Positions 44,353-52,673 of a stretch of DNA of 64,000 nt are shown piece by piece. The notes beneath the pieces are model-generated. The model had not been told where the DNA came from. It did no database searches and was given only the letters and a program-made list of their open reading frames with translations. The position numbers and the translations under genes are program-made. Source of the DNA: Pseudomonas asturiensis (lineage in GTDB: Bacteria; Pseudomonadota; Gammaproteobacteria; Pseudomonadales; Pseudomonadaceae). The first letter of the stretch is position 1. Each line of letters starts with the position of its first letter. The stretch lies in the NCBI RefSeq assembly GCF_900143095.1, contig NZ_FRDA01000014.1:93410-157409 (forward strand), read 5' to 3'.

Positions 44353-44386
44353 CTGACCGCGCAGCCGTGATGGCGGCGCGGGTCAG
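44353..44386. terminator. Hairpin overlapping the stop of the DsbA-like gene
   Basis: ctgacc-gcgc pairs with gcgcgggtcag with a single bulge, around a 13-base loop. The right arm covers the TGA (minus) of the 44383-45015 gene, so the structure serves both convergent genes. No strong T-run is present. Confidence 0.5.
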
Positions 44387-45015
44387 GCCCGAGCGGACAG
44401 CTTGTCGATTTCCTGCTTCAAACGATTGAACGGCAGCGTGCCGTTGAAGACCCTGGCCTGCTCCAGCGACTGGTCGCTGCGCCTCAGCAATGCCACCGGT
44501 ACGGCCCTCAGTCCAAGCTTCTGCGCGAGCGTCTGGTCATCCAGTACGGCTTTTTCGTACTCGCTGCCTTCCAGCGCCTGCTCCAGCGCCTGCCTGTCCA
44601 GACCCACGGTGTGGCCCAGTTCAACCAGATTCGGCGTTTCGCCGATATCCACCCCGTCTTCAAAAAAAGCCTTGAATGCGCCCTTGTGGAAGTCTGCAAA
44701 ACGCCCCGCCGTTTTGGCGAAGGCTGCGGCTTCAAGCACTTTTCGGCTGCGTGGCTGAACGGTAGGCATCTTCATGACGACTTGACGTTTGTCCGCCATG
44801 GGCAGCACGGAACGTGACCAGGTGGCGCGCAGGTAATCGGCATTGGGGTCGAGCATGGCGAGCGGGGCGGGACGTAATTCGAAGGCGTGCCAGTTGAATT
44901 CGAGCCGTTCGCCATAGCTTTTCTGAAGTTGTTCCAGCACCGACAGTTGCAGATAACAGAAGGGGCAGACGTAGTCGCTCCAGACATCGATTTTAAAAAG
45001 ACCCACAGTGTTCAT
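44383..45015 (-). CDS. DsbA-family oxidoreductase (FrnE-like)
   Basis: 210 residues with a thioredoxin-fold DSBA domain. The redox motif CPFC is at residues 17-20 (SDYVCPFCYLQ). The insert and C-terminal ending VPVALL are as in FrnE/2-hydroxychromene-carboxylate isomerase-like proteins. It has no signal peptide, so it acts in the cytoplasm. The substrate is unknown. It is monocistronic and divergent from the DUF2177 gene. Confidence 0.9.
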   Translation of the reverse strand: MNTVGLFKIDVWSDYVCPFCYLQLSVLEQLQKSYGERLEFNWHAFELRPAPLAMLDPNADYLRATWSRSVLPMADKRQVVMKMPTVQPRSRKVLEAAAFAKTAGRFADFHKGAFKAFFEDGVDIGETPNLVELGHTVGLDRQALEQALEGSEYEKAVLDDQTLAQKLGLRAVPVALLRRSDQSLEQARVFNGTLPFNRLKQEIDKLSARA

Positions 45016-45156
45016 TCGCCAGACTCCTTAACGCTAGTAAACACTGACCCCCGTGATCTCTTAAAAGTCCTGCCGTTCAGAGGATCATTTTCCGGTCCTT
45101 GTCGGTCATACCTCAATACGGGGGCTCTTTGCCTTCGAACTTATCAAGGACGCCCC

Positions 45157-45570
45157 ATGAAAATGCCTCTGAAAACGATCGTCACGGCCTACCTGGGGAC
45201 GCTGCTGGCGTTTCTGATACTCGATGGAATCTGGCTGGGGGTATTGATGGGGCCGACGTATCGCGAATGGCTCGGGCCGTTGATGCTGCAGACGCCGGTG
45301 ATCGGGCCGGCAGTCGCGTTTTACCTGCTGTATGGCGCAGGCGTGGTGATATTTGGCGTGATACCGGGCCTCAAGGAGCGACGTCTGGGGCGTGCCACAG
45401 TCTGCAGTGGTCTGTTGGGGCTGATTGCCTATGGCACTTACGACCTGACCAACTGGGCGACGTTGCAGGGCTGGCCCGCGCAACTGGCGCTGATCGACCT
45501 TGCCTGGGGGACCGTGGTGTCGGCGCTGGCGGGGACTGCCGGGTATCTGGCGGCGCGTCGGTTTGGCTGA
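45157..45570 (+). CDS. DUF2177 membrane protein
   Basis: 137 residues with four hydrophobic helices (about 8-28, 45-65, 75-95 and 110-130), the family motif LDGIWLGVLMGPTYREWLG and a closing YDLTNWATLQGW. It is an integral inner-membrane protein of unknown function. ATG 45157 has a CAAGGA ribosome site; the longer frame back to 44887 overlaps the divergent gene and is rejected. A degenerate REP follows. Confidence 0.87.
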   Translation: MKMPLKTIVTAYLGTLLAFLILDGIWLGVLMGPTYREWLGPLMLQTPVIGPAVAFYLLYGAGVVIFGVIPGLKERRLGRATVCSGLLGLIAYGTYDLTNWATLQGWPAQLALIDLAWGTVVSALAGTAGYLAARRFG

Positions 45571-45587
45571 CAAACCGCGCCGACTGT

Positions 45588-45664
45588 ATCGCCGGCTTGC
45601 CGGCGATTCGGCTTCTCAAGCAGTTCATCAGCGACTGACACGACGCCATCGCCGACACGCCCCC
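45588..45664. repeat. Degenerate REP/BIME
   Basis: atcgccggc/gccggcgat (45588-45607) forms a compact palindrome, followed by the conserved inter-arm gttcatcagcgactgac and a damaged right arm (catcgccgacacgcc). It is a decayed member of the first REP family between convergent genes. Confidence 0.6.
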
Positions 45665-45688
45665 CGCAATCCAGCGTTTGCTGCGTGA

Positions 45689-46069
45689 TCAGTCCTGCAA
45701 AAAGCCCGCAAAGCTCAGGTTGCTGCCCTTGGGGCGCATGTCCTTGAGCCAGGAGTCCTTGTCGGCGCTCAGCTCCAGGCTGACGGTAGGTTTGCGCTTG
45801 TCGGCGTTGCGCACTTCAAGGCCTTCCATGTGATCACGCATGAACACGGTCGTTACTTTCAGGTGCAGCAACTGGTCTGTCTCAGGGGTGTGCAGCAGCA
45901 GGTGCAGCCACTCGTACTGACCAACTTGCAGGCGCGGGACGGGCAGGTCGAACCACCAGATGTTGCGCTTGTGGTCGAGCACGGCGAAATGGGTGTTGTT
46001 GACGCCCAGCACCGCGCCGCCCAGTTCCTGGTTTCTGCGTGCAATGGCCAGCTTTTTATCGAGTTTCAT
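45689..46069 (-). CDS. Conserved hypothetical protein, 126 residues
   Basis: A cytoplasmic beta-rich protein (MKLDKKLAIARRNQELGGAVLG onward) with aromatic-rich strands (NIWWFDLPVPRL and YEWLHLLLHTP). The start at 46069 is supported by an AGGAA ribosome site, against the open extension to 46138. It resembles conserved Pseudomonas hypotheticals; I cannot name a domain. It is monocistronic. Confidence 0.72.
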   Translation of the reverse strand: MKLDKKLAIARRNQELGGAVLGVNNTHFAVLDHKRNIWWFDLPVPRLQVGQYEWLHLLLHTPETDQLLHLKVTTVFMRDHMEGLEVRNADKRKPTVSLELSADKDSWLKDMRPKGSNLSFAGFLQD

Positions 46070-46313
46070 AACGTTCCTGTGAATCGGTTTGTTCAGCGTG
46101 CCGGACTGTGCGGGCAACGGTGCCGCGCATTCTCGCACAAAGTCTGCCTGGCGCTCGCTGCGAACCAGACAAATGCAGCTGAATCGGACTGCAGACGAAC
46201 GGCTGTCGAGGCTCGAAAAATACTTGAAACTCTTCGCAAACGCCGCGGGTCAATCTTTATGTCGAGTACGACATCCGAATTCAATGTGGTCTTCAGACCC
46301 AGGAGATACACCC

Positions 46314-46505
46314 ATGAGCAGCACTGGCGATAAAATCAAAGGCATGGCGAATGAAGCAGCTGGTAACGTCAAGCAGGCAGTTGGCAAGGCGACCGATAAC
46401 ACCAAGCTGAGGGCTGAAGGCAAGGCACAGGAACTCAAGGGCGAAGGCCAGCAGGCCAAGGGCGAAGCCAAGGATGCCATCAAGAAAGGCGTCGACAAGG
46501 CGTAA
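46314..46505 (+). CDS. CsbD-family stress protein
   Basis: 63 residues of the CsbD/YjbJ type: DKIKGMANEAAGNVKQAVGKAT, then lysine/glutamate-rich repeats (AEGKAQELKGEGQQAKGEAKDAIKKG). These small, hydrophilic, probably disordered proteins accumulate in stress and stationary phase. AGGAGATAC precedes the ATG. A GAAACT/TCAAT pair upstream (about 46226-46256) is only weakly like an AlgU promoter. Two hairpins follow. Confidence 0.9.
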   Translation: MSSTGDKIKGMANEAAGNVKQAVGKATDNTKLRAEGKAQELKGEGQQAKGEAKDAIKKGVDKA

Positions 46506-46509
46506 GCCC

Positions 46510-46580
46510 GGCTTTTCCCGAGTCTGAAATCGGGAGAAGAACAATGCAGATAACGGTCATCTCTGGATGGCCGTTATGCA
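46510..46580 (+). terminator. Two tandem hairpins after csbD-like gene
   Basis: The first is cttttcccga/tcgggagaag (about 46512-46539). The second is taacggtcat/atggccgtta (46551-46576) with a 6-base loop and one G-T pair. Either could stop transcription; neither has a long T-run, the second being followed by tgcattctgctct. Confidence 0.65.
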
Positions 46581-46732
46581 TTCTGCTCTGCAAAACTGAA
46601 ACCTTTTACCGCCCGTCAAGTCAATGTGACATCGGTGCCCGTGCAGGTTTGTCATTGAATTGACAGATAATTGCAGCGATACCCGGTCTTGAGGTTGTAA
46701 GGTGTTCCAGTAAGGGAGCGAGAGGAAGCGCC

Positions 46733-47692
46733 ATGATTTTCCCCCATTTACGTCAACTGTCGGTTGGCAAAGTGCTGGTACGCACCGTCAATGAATTTCT
46801 CGACGACGAGATGTCCACGTATGCATCGGCACTCGCGTATCAGATGCTGTTTTCCCTGTTCCCGTTTCTGCTTTTTCTGATCGCACTGATCGGCTTTCTG
46901 CACCTGCCTGACTTCTTCTCGTGGTTGCGCCTGCAATCGGAACTGGTGCTGCCGCCGCAGGCGCTGGAGCAGGTCAATCCGGTGATCGACCAGTTGCAGC
47001 AGTCCAAGGGTGGTTTGCTGTCCATTGGTATCTTCATCGCGTTATGGACCGCCTCGGCGGGTGTGCGGCTGATGATGAGCGCCATGAACGCTGCCTATGA
47101 CGTGGTCGAAGGTCGGCCGATCTGGAAGCGCTTCCCATTGTCGATTTTCTATACCGTCGGTATCGCCGGCATGTTGCTCGCTGCGGCAGCCTTCATGGTG
47201 CTGGGGCCGCAGGTGATGAACTGGATTGCCGCGCAGATCGGCATGGAGGAGTTCATCGTCACGCTGTGGACCATCCTGCGCTGGCCTGCAATTATTCTGC
47301 TGCTGATGGTCGCTGTGGCACTGATCTATTACGTGATGCCTGACGTGAAGCAGGAGTTTCGTTTCATCACCCCAGGCTCGGTATTGGCCGTGGTGGTGTG
47401 GATCGTCGCTTCGCTGGCATTCGGTTTCTACGTCAAAACCTTCGCGGACTACAACGCCATGTACGGCAGCATCGGCGCGATCATTGTGTTGCTGCTGTAT
47501 TTCTACATCTCGGCGGCCGTACTGTTGCTCGGCGCTGAGATGAATGCAGTCATTGAGCACATGTCTGCCGAAGGCAAGGAAGCGGGTGAGAAGGAAGCGG
47601 GTGATGGCGGTGGCGAAGGCACTGAGAAGCAGCATGTCTCGGGCCTGGGTCGTGACCATTCCGTGCCGTTGGCCAAGGCCGACGAAACCTGA
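46733..47692 (+). CDS. YihY/BrkB-family inner-membrane protein
   Basis: 319 residues with six hydrophobic helices. The family motif ASALAYQMLFSLFPFLLFLIALIGF occurs at the first helix, and ADYNAMYGSIGAIIVLLLYFYISAAVLLLGAEMNAV occurs near the end, as in YihY/UPF0761. A charged C-terminal tail (about 275-319) is rich in Glu/Gly. Its role is unproven, possibly lipid transport. AGAGGAAGCG precedes ATG 46733. It is separated from def by 58 bases on the same strand. Confidence 0.9.
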   Translation: MIFPHLRQLSVGKVLVRTVNEFLDDEMSTYASALAYQMLFSLFPFLLFLIALIGFLHLPDFFSWLRLQSELVLPPQALEQVNPVIDQLQQSKGGLLSIGIFIALWTASAGVRLMMSAMNAAYDVVEGRPIWKRFPLSIFYTVGIAGMLLAAAAFMVLGPQVMNWIAAQIGMEEFIVTLWTILRWPAIILLLMVAVALIYYVMPDVKQEFRFITPGSVLAVVVWIVASLAFGFYVKTFADYNAMYGSIGAIIVLLLYFYISAAVLLLGAEMNAVIEHMSAEGKEAGEKEAGDGGGEGTEKQHVSGLGRDHSVPLAKADET

Positions 47693-47750
47693 TTTATTTA
47701 TGCGGCGTGCGCTTGCGCGTGTTCAATCCATACGTTGAGAGGCCTGATTC

Positions 47751-48290
47751 GTGATTCACAAGATCCTGAAAATGGGCGACCCACGCCTGCTGCGTATCGC
47801 CCCGCCTGTGCCTGCAGAAATGTTCGGCAGCGAAGACCTGAAGACGCTGATTGCCGATATGTTCGAAACCATGGAAAGCGTCGGCGGCGTCGGCCTGGCG
47901 GCGCCGCAGATCGGCGTCGATCTGCAGTTGGTGATCTTCGGCTTCGAGCGTAGCGAACGCTATCCGCAGGCCGAGGCCGTACCGCAGACCATCTTGATCA
48001 ATCCGGTTATCACGCCGTTGTATCCAGCGGTGGAAGAGGGCTGGGAAGGCTGTCTCTCGGTGCCGGGGCTGCGCGGCATGGTCAATCGTTTTCAGAGTAT
48101 TCGTTACGAAGGTTTCGATCCGGACGGGCAGCCCATCCAGCGCGATGCCTTCGGTTTTCACGCGCGCGTCGTGCAGCATGAATGCGATCACCTGATTGGC
48201 CGTCTCTACCCTTCACGCATCACCGACTTCAGCAAATTCGGCTTCATGGACGTGATGTTTCCCGACATGGACCCCAACGCCGACGAGTAG
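47751..48290 (+). CDS. def: Peptide deformylase
   Basis: 179 residues with the three deformylase motifs: GVGLAAPQ, EGCLSVPG and QHECDHLIG (metal ligands one Cys and two His). It removes the formyl group from nascent N-terminal methionine. The start is GTG 47751. Pseudomonas carries more than one def. This copy is not next to fmt, so it is probably an accessory deformylase (the type with ERYPQAEAVPQTILINP) rather than the housekeeping one. Confidence 0.93.
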   Translation: MIHKILKMGDPRLLRIAPPVPAEMFGSEDLKTLIADMFETMESVGGVGLAAPQIGVDLQLVIFGFERSERYPQAEAVPQTILINPVITPLYPAVEEGWEGCLSVPGLRGMVNRFQSIRYEGFDPDGQPIQRDAFGFHARVVQHECDHLIGRLYPSRITDFSKFGFMDVMFPDMDPNADE

Positions 48291-48299
48291 CCTTTGCCG

Positions 48300-48710
48300 T
48301 CAGGCATCCCTGCACAAGGCCACCAGGGCCTTGGTGCGGCTGTAACGCATCAGTCGTTCGCCCAGAGGCAGTGGCAGACGTTGCGCCGGTTCAAACCCTA
48401 AGGGTTGATAAAACGCGAGCAACTGCGGATCACAGAACAGCCAGACCGGACCGGTCAGCGGCTGGAGCGCCGCGTTGATCAGCCGCTTGCCGACCGCCTG
48501 ACCACGCAACTGCGGGGCGACGAACAGACTGGTCAGCCAGTGCCCGTCTGCAACAGGCGTCAGGCACAGTGCCCCGATGATTTCCCGCCGCTTTGCCACC
48601 CAGGCCTGGCCCTTGCTCGCCGCACGCATCGACGACTGATGCTGGCGATAAAACTTGCCCAGCAATGGGCGGCATTCATCGGGCAAAGGCATGAAATGTG
48701 TATCAGGCAT
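48300..48710 (-). CDS. GNAT-family acetyltransferase
   Basis: 136 residues. The acetyl-CoA-binding motif A is SLFVAPQLRGQAVGKRLI (R/Q-x-x-G-x-G/A pattern), and a FYQPLGFEPAQRLPL motif B follows. The start at 48710 is chosen over 48734 because MPDTHFMPLP is a typical N-terminus. It converges with def, with 9 bases between the stops. The substrate is unknown. Confidence 0.86.
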   Translation of the reverse strand: MPDTHFMPLPDECRPLLGKFYRQHQSSMRAASKGQAWVAKRREIIGALCLTPVADGHWLTSLFVAPQLRGQAVGKRLINAALQPLTGPVWLFCDPQLLAFYQPLGFEPAQRLPLPLGERLMRYSRTKALVALCRDA

Positions 48711-48867
48711 GAGAAACCGCTCACAGGCGTGCAACAGACGGGCTGCATCATACAGTGCGACAGCTAGGGTGGAGGGTGTGGTCAGGCATATGACTACAAC
48801 TTATTACACCGAGCCGATGTCGATAGGTTTCAGACATCCTGTCCGCTATCCGCACCCTGAGGTGATC

Positions 48868-49881
48868 ATGAAATCCATAACAAGACTTGTGGGCAGTTCG
48901 CTGCTGGCGTTGGGGCTGCTCGCGCAGCCCGTGCTGGCTGCGGACAAGGCCGAACCCATCAAATTCGGCGCGCTCACCTGGGAAAGCGGCAGCTTGATCA
49001 CCGAAGTGCTGCGCACGCTGGTCGAGAAAGGCTATGGCTACCGGACCGATACCTTGCCCGGCAGCACCGTCAGTCTGGAAACCGCGCTGGCCAAGAACGA
49101 CATTCAGGTGATCGCCGAAGAATGGACCGGTCGCAGCCCGGTGTGGGTCAAGGCCGAAGCCGAGGGCAAGGTGTTCGGGTTGGGCGATACCGTCAAGGGG
49201 GCGACCGAAGGCTGGTGGGTGCCCGAGTACGTCATCAAAGGCGACGCCGCCAAGGGCATCAAGCCGCTGGCACCTGAGCTGAAAACCGTCCAGGACCTGG
49301 CGCGCTACAAAGATGTGTTCAAAGACCCGGAATCCCCGGACAAAGGACGTTTCCTCAACAGCCCGAGCGGCTGGACGTCGGAAATCGTCAACACCCAGAA
49401 ACTCAAGGCCTATGGCCTGAATGACAGCTTCGTCAACTTCCGCACCGGTTCCGGCGCAGCGCTGGACGCCGAGATTGCTTCTTCCATTCGCCGTGGCAAA
49501 CCGGTGTTGTTCTATTACTGGTCGCCGACGCCTCTGTTGGGCAGCTACAAGCTGATCAAGCTTGAGGAGCCGCCATTCAATGAAGAGGCCTGGAAGACCT
49601 TGACCGATGCCAGCAATACCAACCCCAAAGGGTCTGCCTCGCTGGCTGCCAAGCTGTCCATCGGCGTCTCGGCTCCGTTCAATGAGCACCACCCGGAGCT
49701 GGTGAGTTTCTTCAAGAAAGTCGACCTGCCGATTGACCTGCTCAACAAGACGCTGGCCGAGATGACTGAAAAACGCACTGACCCGAGCGTCGCCGCGCAG
49801 GCCTTTCTCAAGCAACATCCTGAAGTCTGGAAGGCCTGGCTGCCGGATGATGTGGCCGCGAAGGTCAGCAGCGCGCTGTGA
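48868..49881 (+). CDS. Glycine betaine/quaternary-amine ABC substrate-binding protein
   Basis: 337 residues of the OpuAC family. A signal peptide ends QPVLA-AD. The binding domain shows GALTWESGSLITEVLRTLVE, EEWTGRSPVW, a NSPSGWTSE loop and FYYWSPTPLLG (aromatic cage candidates Trp and Tyr). It is periplasmic. No permease or ATPase gene is adjacent: the next gene, 7 bases on, is a GNAT acetyltransferase. It may serve a remote transporter, as with orphan Pseudomonas CbcX/CaiX-type binding proteins. Confidence 0.9.
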   Translation: MKSITRLVGSSLLALGLLAQPVLAADKAEPIKFGALTWESGSLITEVLRTLVEKGYGYRTDTLPGSTVSLETALAKNDIQVIAEEWTGRSPVWVKAEAEGKVFGLGDTVKGATEGWWVPEYVIKGDAAKGIKPLAPELKTVQDLARYKDVFKDPESPDKGRFLNSPSGWTSEIVNTQKLKAYGLNDSFVNFRTGSGAALDAEIASSIRRGKPVLFYYWSPTPLLGSYKLIKLEEPPFNEEAWKTLTDASNTNPKGSASLAAKLSIGVSAPFNEHHPELVSFFKKVDLPIDLLNKTLAEMTEKRTDPSVAAQAFLKQHPEVWKAWLPDDVAAKVSSAL

Positions 49882-49888
49882 CGGACTC

Positions 49889-50416
49889 ATGAGTACGATT
49901 CGCACCGAACGCCTGATGCTGCGCGACTTTGAACTCGCTGATGTGCCCGCGTTGGCCGTGATACTGGGCGATGGGCAGGTGATGCGCTATTCGGTGCGTG
50001 GCGTACTCAGCGAACGCGCCACGGGCGACTTTGTGCGCAACTGCCTGCATGCCTACAGCGCTGACGGGTACGGTCCGCAGGCGTTGGTTGAATCCGCTTC
50101 AGGCCAGTTGGCCGGGTTCTGCGGTTTGAATGCCGAGCTTGTGGACGGCGTGATGGAGGTGGAAATCGGCTATCGCCTGGCCCCGTCGTTCTGGGGACGA
50201 GGCCTTGCCAGCGAAGCGGTTCAGGCGACGTTGCGGCAGGGTTTTGAAACCCTGCGGCTTGAATCGGTGATCGGCATTGTCCAGCCGCAGAACGCCGCAT
50301 CGGTCAAGGTGCTGCTCAAGGCCGGGTTCAGCGATTATGTGCATAGCCAGTACCATCGCCTCGGGGTGCGCATTTATCGCCTCGATCAGGCGCAGTGGCA
50401 GGCGCGACATTGCTGA
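49889..50416 (+). CDS. GNAT N-acetyltransferase (RimJ/RimL-like)
   Basis: 175 residues, beginning STIRTERLMLRDFELADVPAL as in RimJ/RimL-type enzymes, with the acetyl-CoA motif PSFWGRGLASEAVQATLRQGF and the family NAASVKVLLKAGF segment. It starts 7 bases after the binding-protein stop, indicating cotranscription. The acceptor is unknown; there is no evidence that it modifies the same ligand. Confidence 0.9.
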   Translation: MSTIRTERLMLRDFELADVPALAVILGDGQVMRYSVRGVLSERATGDFVRNCLHAYSADGYGPQALVESASGQLAGFCGLNAELVDGVMEVEIGYRLAPSFWGRGLASEAVQATLRQGFETLRLESVIGIVQPQNAASVKVLLKAGFSDYVHSQYHRLGVRIYRLDQAQWQARHC

Positions 50417-50512
50417 GAGCGGCACAGGTGTGCGGTATGCGACGTGGTCTGTGGCAAAGCCTGCGTTTGCTGTTAAGTTCGTCAAGTACCGACGTTTGCC
50501 TGGGAGGGCCTG

Positions 50513-51010
50513 ATGGGTGAAAGCAAGCAGGGCTCGTGTGTCGCAATCAAGACGGGCCTGGCGCTGATCGCCTGCCTGCTGGTTGACGGCACCCGGCAGG
50601 TGCACGCCGACGAGGTGGACGATACGGCGCTCGCTTTCGTTCAGGAACGCAAGCTGGGCGACGGCCTGGCCTGGCTGGGTTATCAGGTCGCGTCACGAAC
50701 CGCCACGTTCGCCAGTCTGGTGAATCAGGTCGGCAAAACCGAGGCGCAGGAGCTGGTTCAAACCGAGCTGCAGCGCCTGCAGCCGGCGTATCAGACCGAG
50801 TGGGACCGTAATCTCGCCGCCGCCTACGCACATTCCTTCACGGCCGATGAGTTGCGCTCGCTGAGCCAGGGCGATGGCTCATCGTCGGTGGTGAATAAAT
50901 TCAGAGCCCGTAACATACAGGTCAGCGCCGAGATGAAGTCCAGCTCTTCCGAGCTGCTGGGGCGCTACGTCAGCAAGGCCCTTGGCAATGCTCAACAGGC
51001 CCTGAATTAA
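50513..51010 (+). CDS. Exported helical protein (DUF2059-like)
   Basis: 165 residues with a signal-like N-terminus (GLALIACLLVDGTRQVHA), then a helical domain with TEWDRNLAAAYAHSFTADELRSL, the hallmark of DUF2059 proteins (YxxxFxxxELxxL). It is periplasmic; its function is unknown. GGGAGGGCCTG precedes ATG 50513. The deaminase gene follows after 29 bases on the same strand. Confidence 0.8.
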   Translation: MGESKQGSCVAIKTGLALIACLLVDGTRQVHADEVDDTALAFVQERKLGDGLAWLGYQVASRTATFASLVNQVGKTEAQELVQTELQRLQPAYQTEWDRNLAAAYAHSFTADELRSLSQGDGSSSVVNKFRARNIQVSAEMKSSSSELLGRYVSKALGNAQQALN

Positions 51011-51039
51011 TCCAACGCAAACAAACAGTGAGGCAAACC

Positions 51040-51477
51040 ATGGACCCATTCATGCAGGCTGCAATTGACGAGGCCAGACAAGGGCTGGAAGAGGGTGGAA
51101 TCCCTATCGGTTCAGTCATCGTCCATGACGGCAAGATCATCGGTCGGGGCCATAATCGCCGGGTTCAGGAGGGCAGCGCCATCAAGCATGGCGAGATGGA
51201 CGCCCTGGAAAACGCAGGTCGCCATCCTGCCAGTGTCTATCGCGAGGCGGTGCTGTATACGACCCTGTCACCCTGCGCGATGTGCAGCGGCGCAATCCTG
51301 CTGTACGGCATCCGCAAGGTGATCGTCGGTGAGAACCGGAGCTTCATGGGTGAGGAAGCCTTGCTGCGCTCACGTGGCGTACAGGTCGATGTGCTCGATG
51401 ATTTGACCTGCGAGCACATGATGCAGGGCTTCATCGCAAGCAAGCCTGACCTGTGGAATGAGGACATTGGTGAGTAA
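51040..51477 (+). CDS. Cytosine/nucleoside deaminase (CDA superfamily)
   Basis: 145 residues. The zinc site is HGEMDA (His and catalytic Glu) and SPCAMC (two Cys). The C-terminal WNEDIGE and the length resemble yeast cytosine deaminase Fcy1 more than the tRNA adenosine deaminase TadA. It deaminates free cytosine or a related base in the cytoplasm. ATG 51040 is preferred over GTG 51028. It converges with the DapF-like gene. Confidence 0.9.
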   Translation: MDPFMQAAIDEARQGLEEGGIPIGSVIVHDGKIIGRGHNRRVQEGSAIKHGEMDALENAGRHPASVYREAVLYTTLSPCAMCSGAILLYGIRKVIVGENRSFMGEEALLRSRGVQVDVLDDLTCEHMMQGFIASKPDLWNEDIGE

Positions 51478-51495
51478 AGCGCCTGTTGCGCGGCT

Positions 51496-52524
51496 TCATT
51501 TGCCCGTCTGGCTGGATAAGCACTGGACTGCGGGTCGTGCCACGCCAAACAGCGCAACGTTGCTCAAGGCATGCTCATCGCCGGTCAGCCTGATCGGCGC
51601 GGTGCCGCCCGGCATGACCACTTCCACAAGGCCTGCCTGAACCCTTCCGGCTTTCCAGGCGGCACAGGCTACGGCGCTTGCGCTGGTGCCTGACGAGGCG
51701 GTTGCGCCTTCGCCCCGTTCGAACACACGCGCCTCGATACGGTCGGGACCGGTCACGCTCGCCCACTGCAGGTTCACGCCCGCCGCACAGGGATCGCCCA
51801 GTCCCACGTCGCCGTCGGAAAACGCAATCCTGGCCAGCGCCTGATGCAGATCCGGCGTCTGTAGTCGGGCGAAGGAAGGCAGGTGTTCGGGGGCACAGAC
51901 CAGTGTCACGCAATGCGGATTGCCGATGCGCACAAAAACGCTTTGGGACCACGCCTCATCAATGTCGCTCAACCGGTCGACGCGGTTTACCGGCGCGCCC
52001 ATGAACATTGCCTCTGAAACGCCGGGACCCTGCGCGCTGACCGCCTCTGGCCCGAACTGTGGGCGGCCCAGGTCGAGCCAGAAACCTGCATCGTCACCCA
52101 TTGTCGTCGGCTGGACCTGCGTCTGGACAGGGGAAGCAGCGTCCGTCTTGTCGTGATGCACCCTGAGCATGAAAGGCTGCCCGTTGCTGACCAGACCCTG
52201 ATCGGTCAGCGCCTGGGCAAAGATAGTCAGGCCATTGCCGCTGCGTTCGGCCAGCGTGCCGTCGGTGTTGACGATCAGCAGGTCGAACGGTGCAGCGTCC
52301 TGAAAGGGGCCGACCAGCAACCCATCGGTGCTGTGAGTGGGCTGCGATGCGTTCAACGGCGGCTCTTCATACCCGCATACCTGCTGGACTGCGAGCCCCG
52401 TCCATTCACGGCGCAACGAAGCCGCTGCCTCAACCGATTCCGGAACCGGTATGCCCATCGCTCGCAGTGTCCGGGGCGTCACGACGGCGTAGACGTTACC
52501 GCGGGCATCATAAATTCTGTTCAT
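51496..52524 (-). CDS. DapF-fold protein lacking both catalytic cysteines
   Basis: 342 residues with the two-lobed diaminopimelate-epimerase fold: VNTDGTLAERSGNGLTIFA aligns with the first active-site loop (x-C-GNG) and FERGEGATASSGTSASAVA with the second (ERG-G-T-ACGSG). The catalytic Cys positions are Ser95 and Ser278, so it cannot use the usual two-thiol mechanism. It may be a dehydratase, a Ser-based isomerase or a non-catalytic binding protein. The housekeeping dapF must be elsewhere. It is divergent from the RsbQ-like gene. Confidence 0.82.
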   Translation of the reverse strand: MNRIYDARGNVYAVVTPRTLRAMGIPVPESVEAAASLRREWTGLAVQQVCGYEEPPLNASQPTHSTDGLLVGPFQDAAPFDLLIVNTDGTLAERSGNGLTIFAQALTDQGLVSNGQPFMLRVHHDKTDAASPVQTQVQPTTMGDDAGFWLDLGRPQFGPEAVSAQGPGVSEAMFMGAPVNRVDRLSDIDEAWSQSVFVRIGNPHCVTLVCAPEHLPSFARLQTPDLHQALARIAFSDGDVGLGDPCAAGVNLQWASVTGPDRIEARVFERGEGATASSGTSASAVACAAWKAGRVQAGLVEVVMPGGTAPIRLTGDEHALSNVALFGVARPAVQCLSSQTGK

Positions 52525-52673
52525 ACCGCTTTCGCTCTTTTTTTCCGCTCACAAGAGATTCATCATAGGTACTGTTGGTGCCACTAGTTTGCCGCTAACG
52601 ATGATAATCTCGTCTCATCACGGTTGATGCACGTATGACCTGCTGATGCACAGTCGTTTTTCTGGAGTTCTCT

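Noticed and set aside
48748..49905. 385-codon open frame opposite the betaine-binding protein gene
   Set aside because: The plus-strand gene has a signal peptide and family motifs; the antisense translation has none.
52590..52620. Fur box upstream of the RsbQ-like gene (gatgataatctcgtctcatc)
   Set aside because: Only one half resembles the 19-bp Fur consensus; the second half lacks the complementary pattern.
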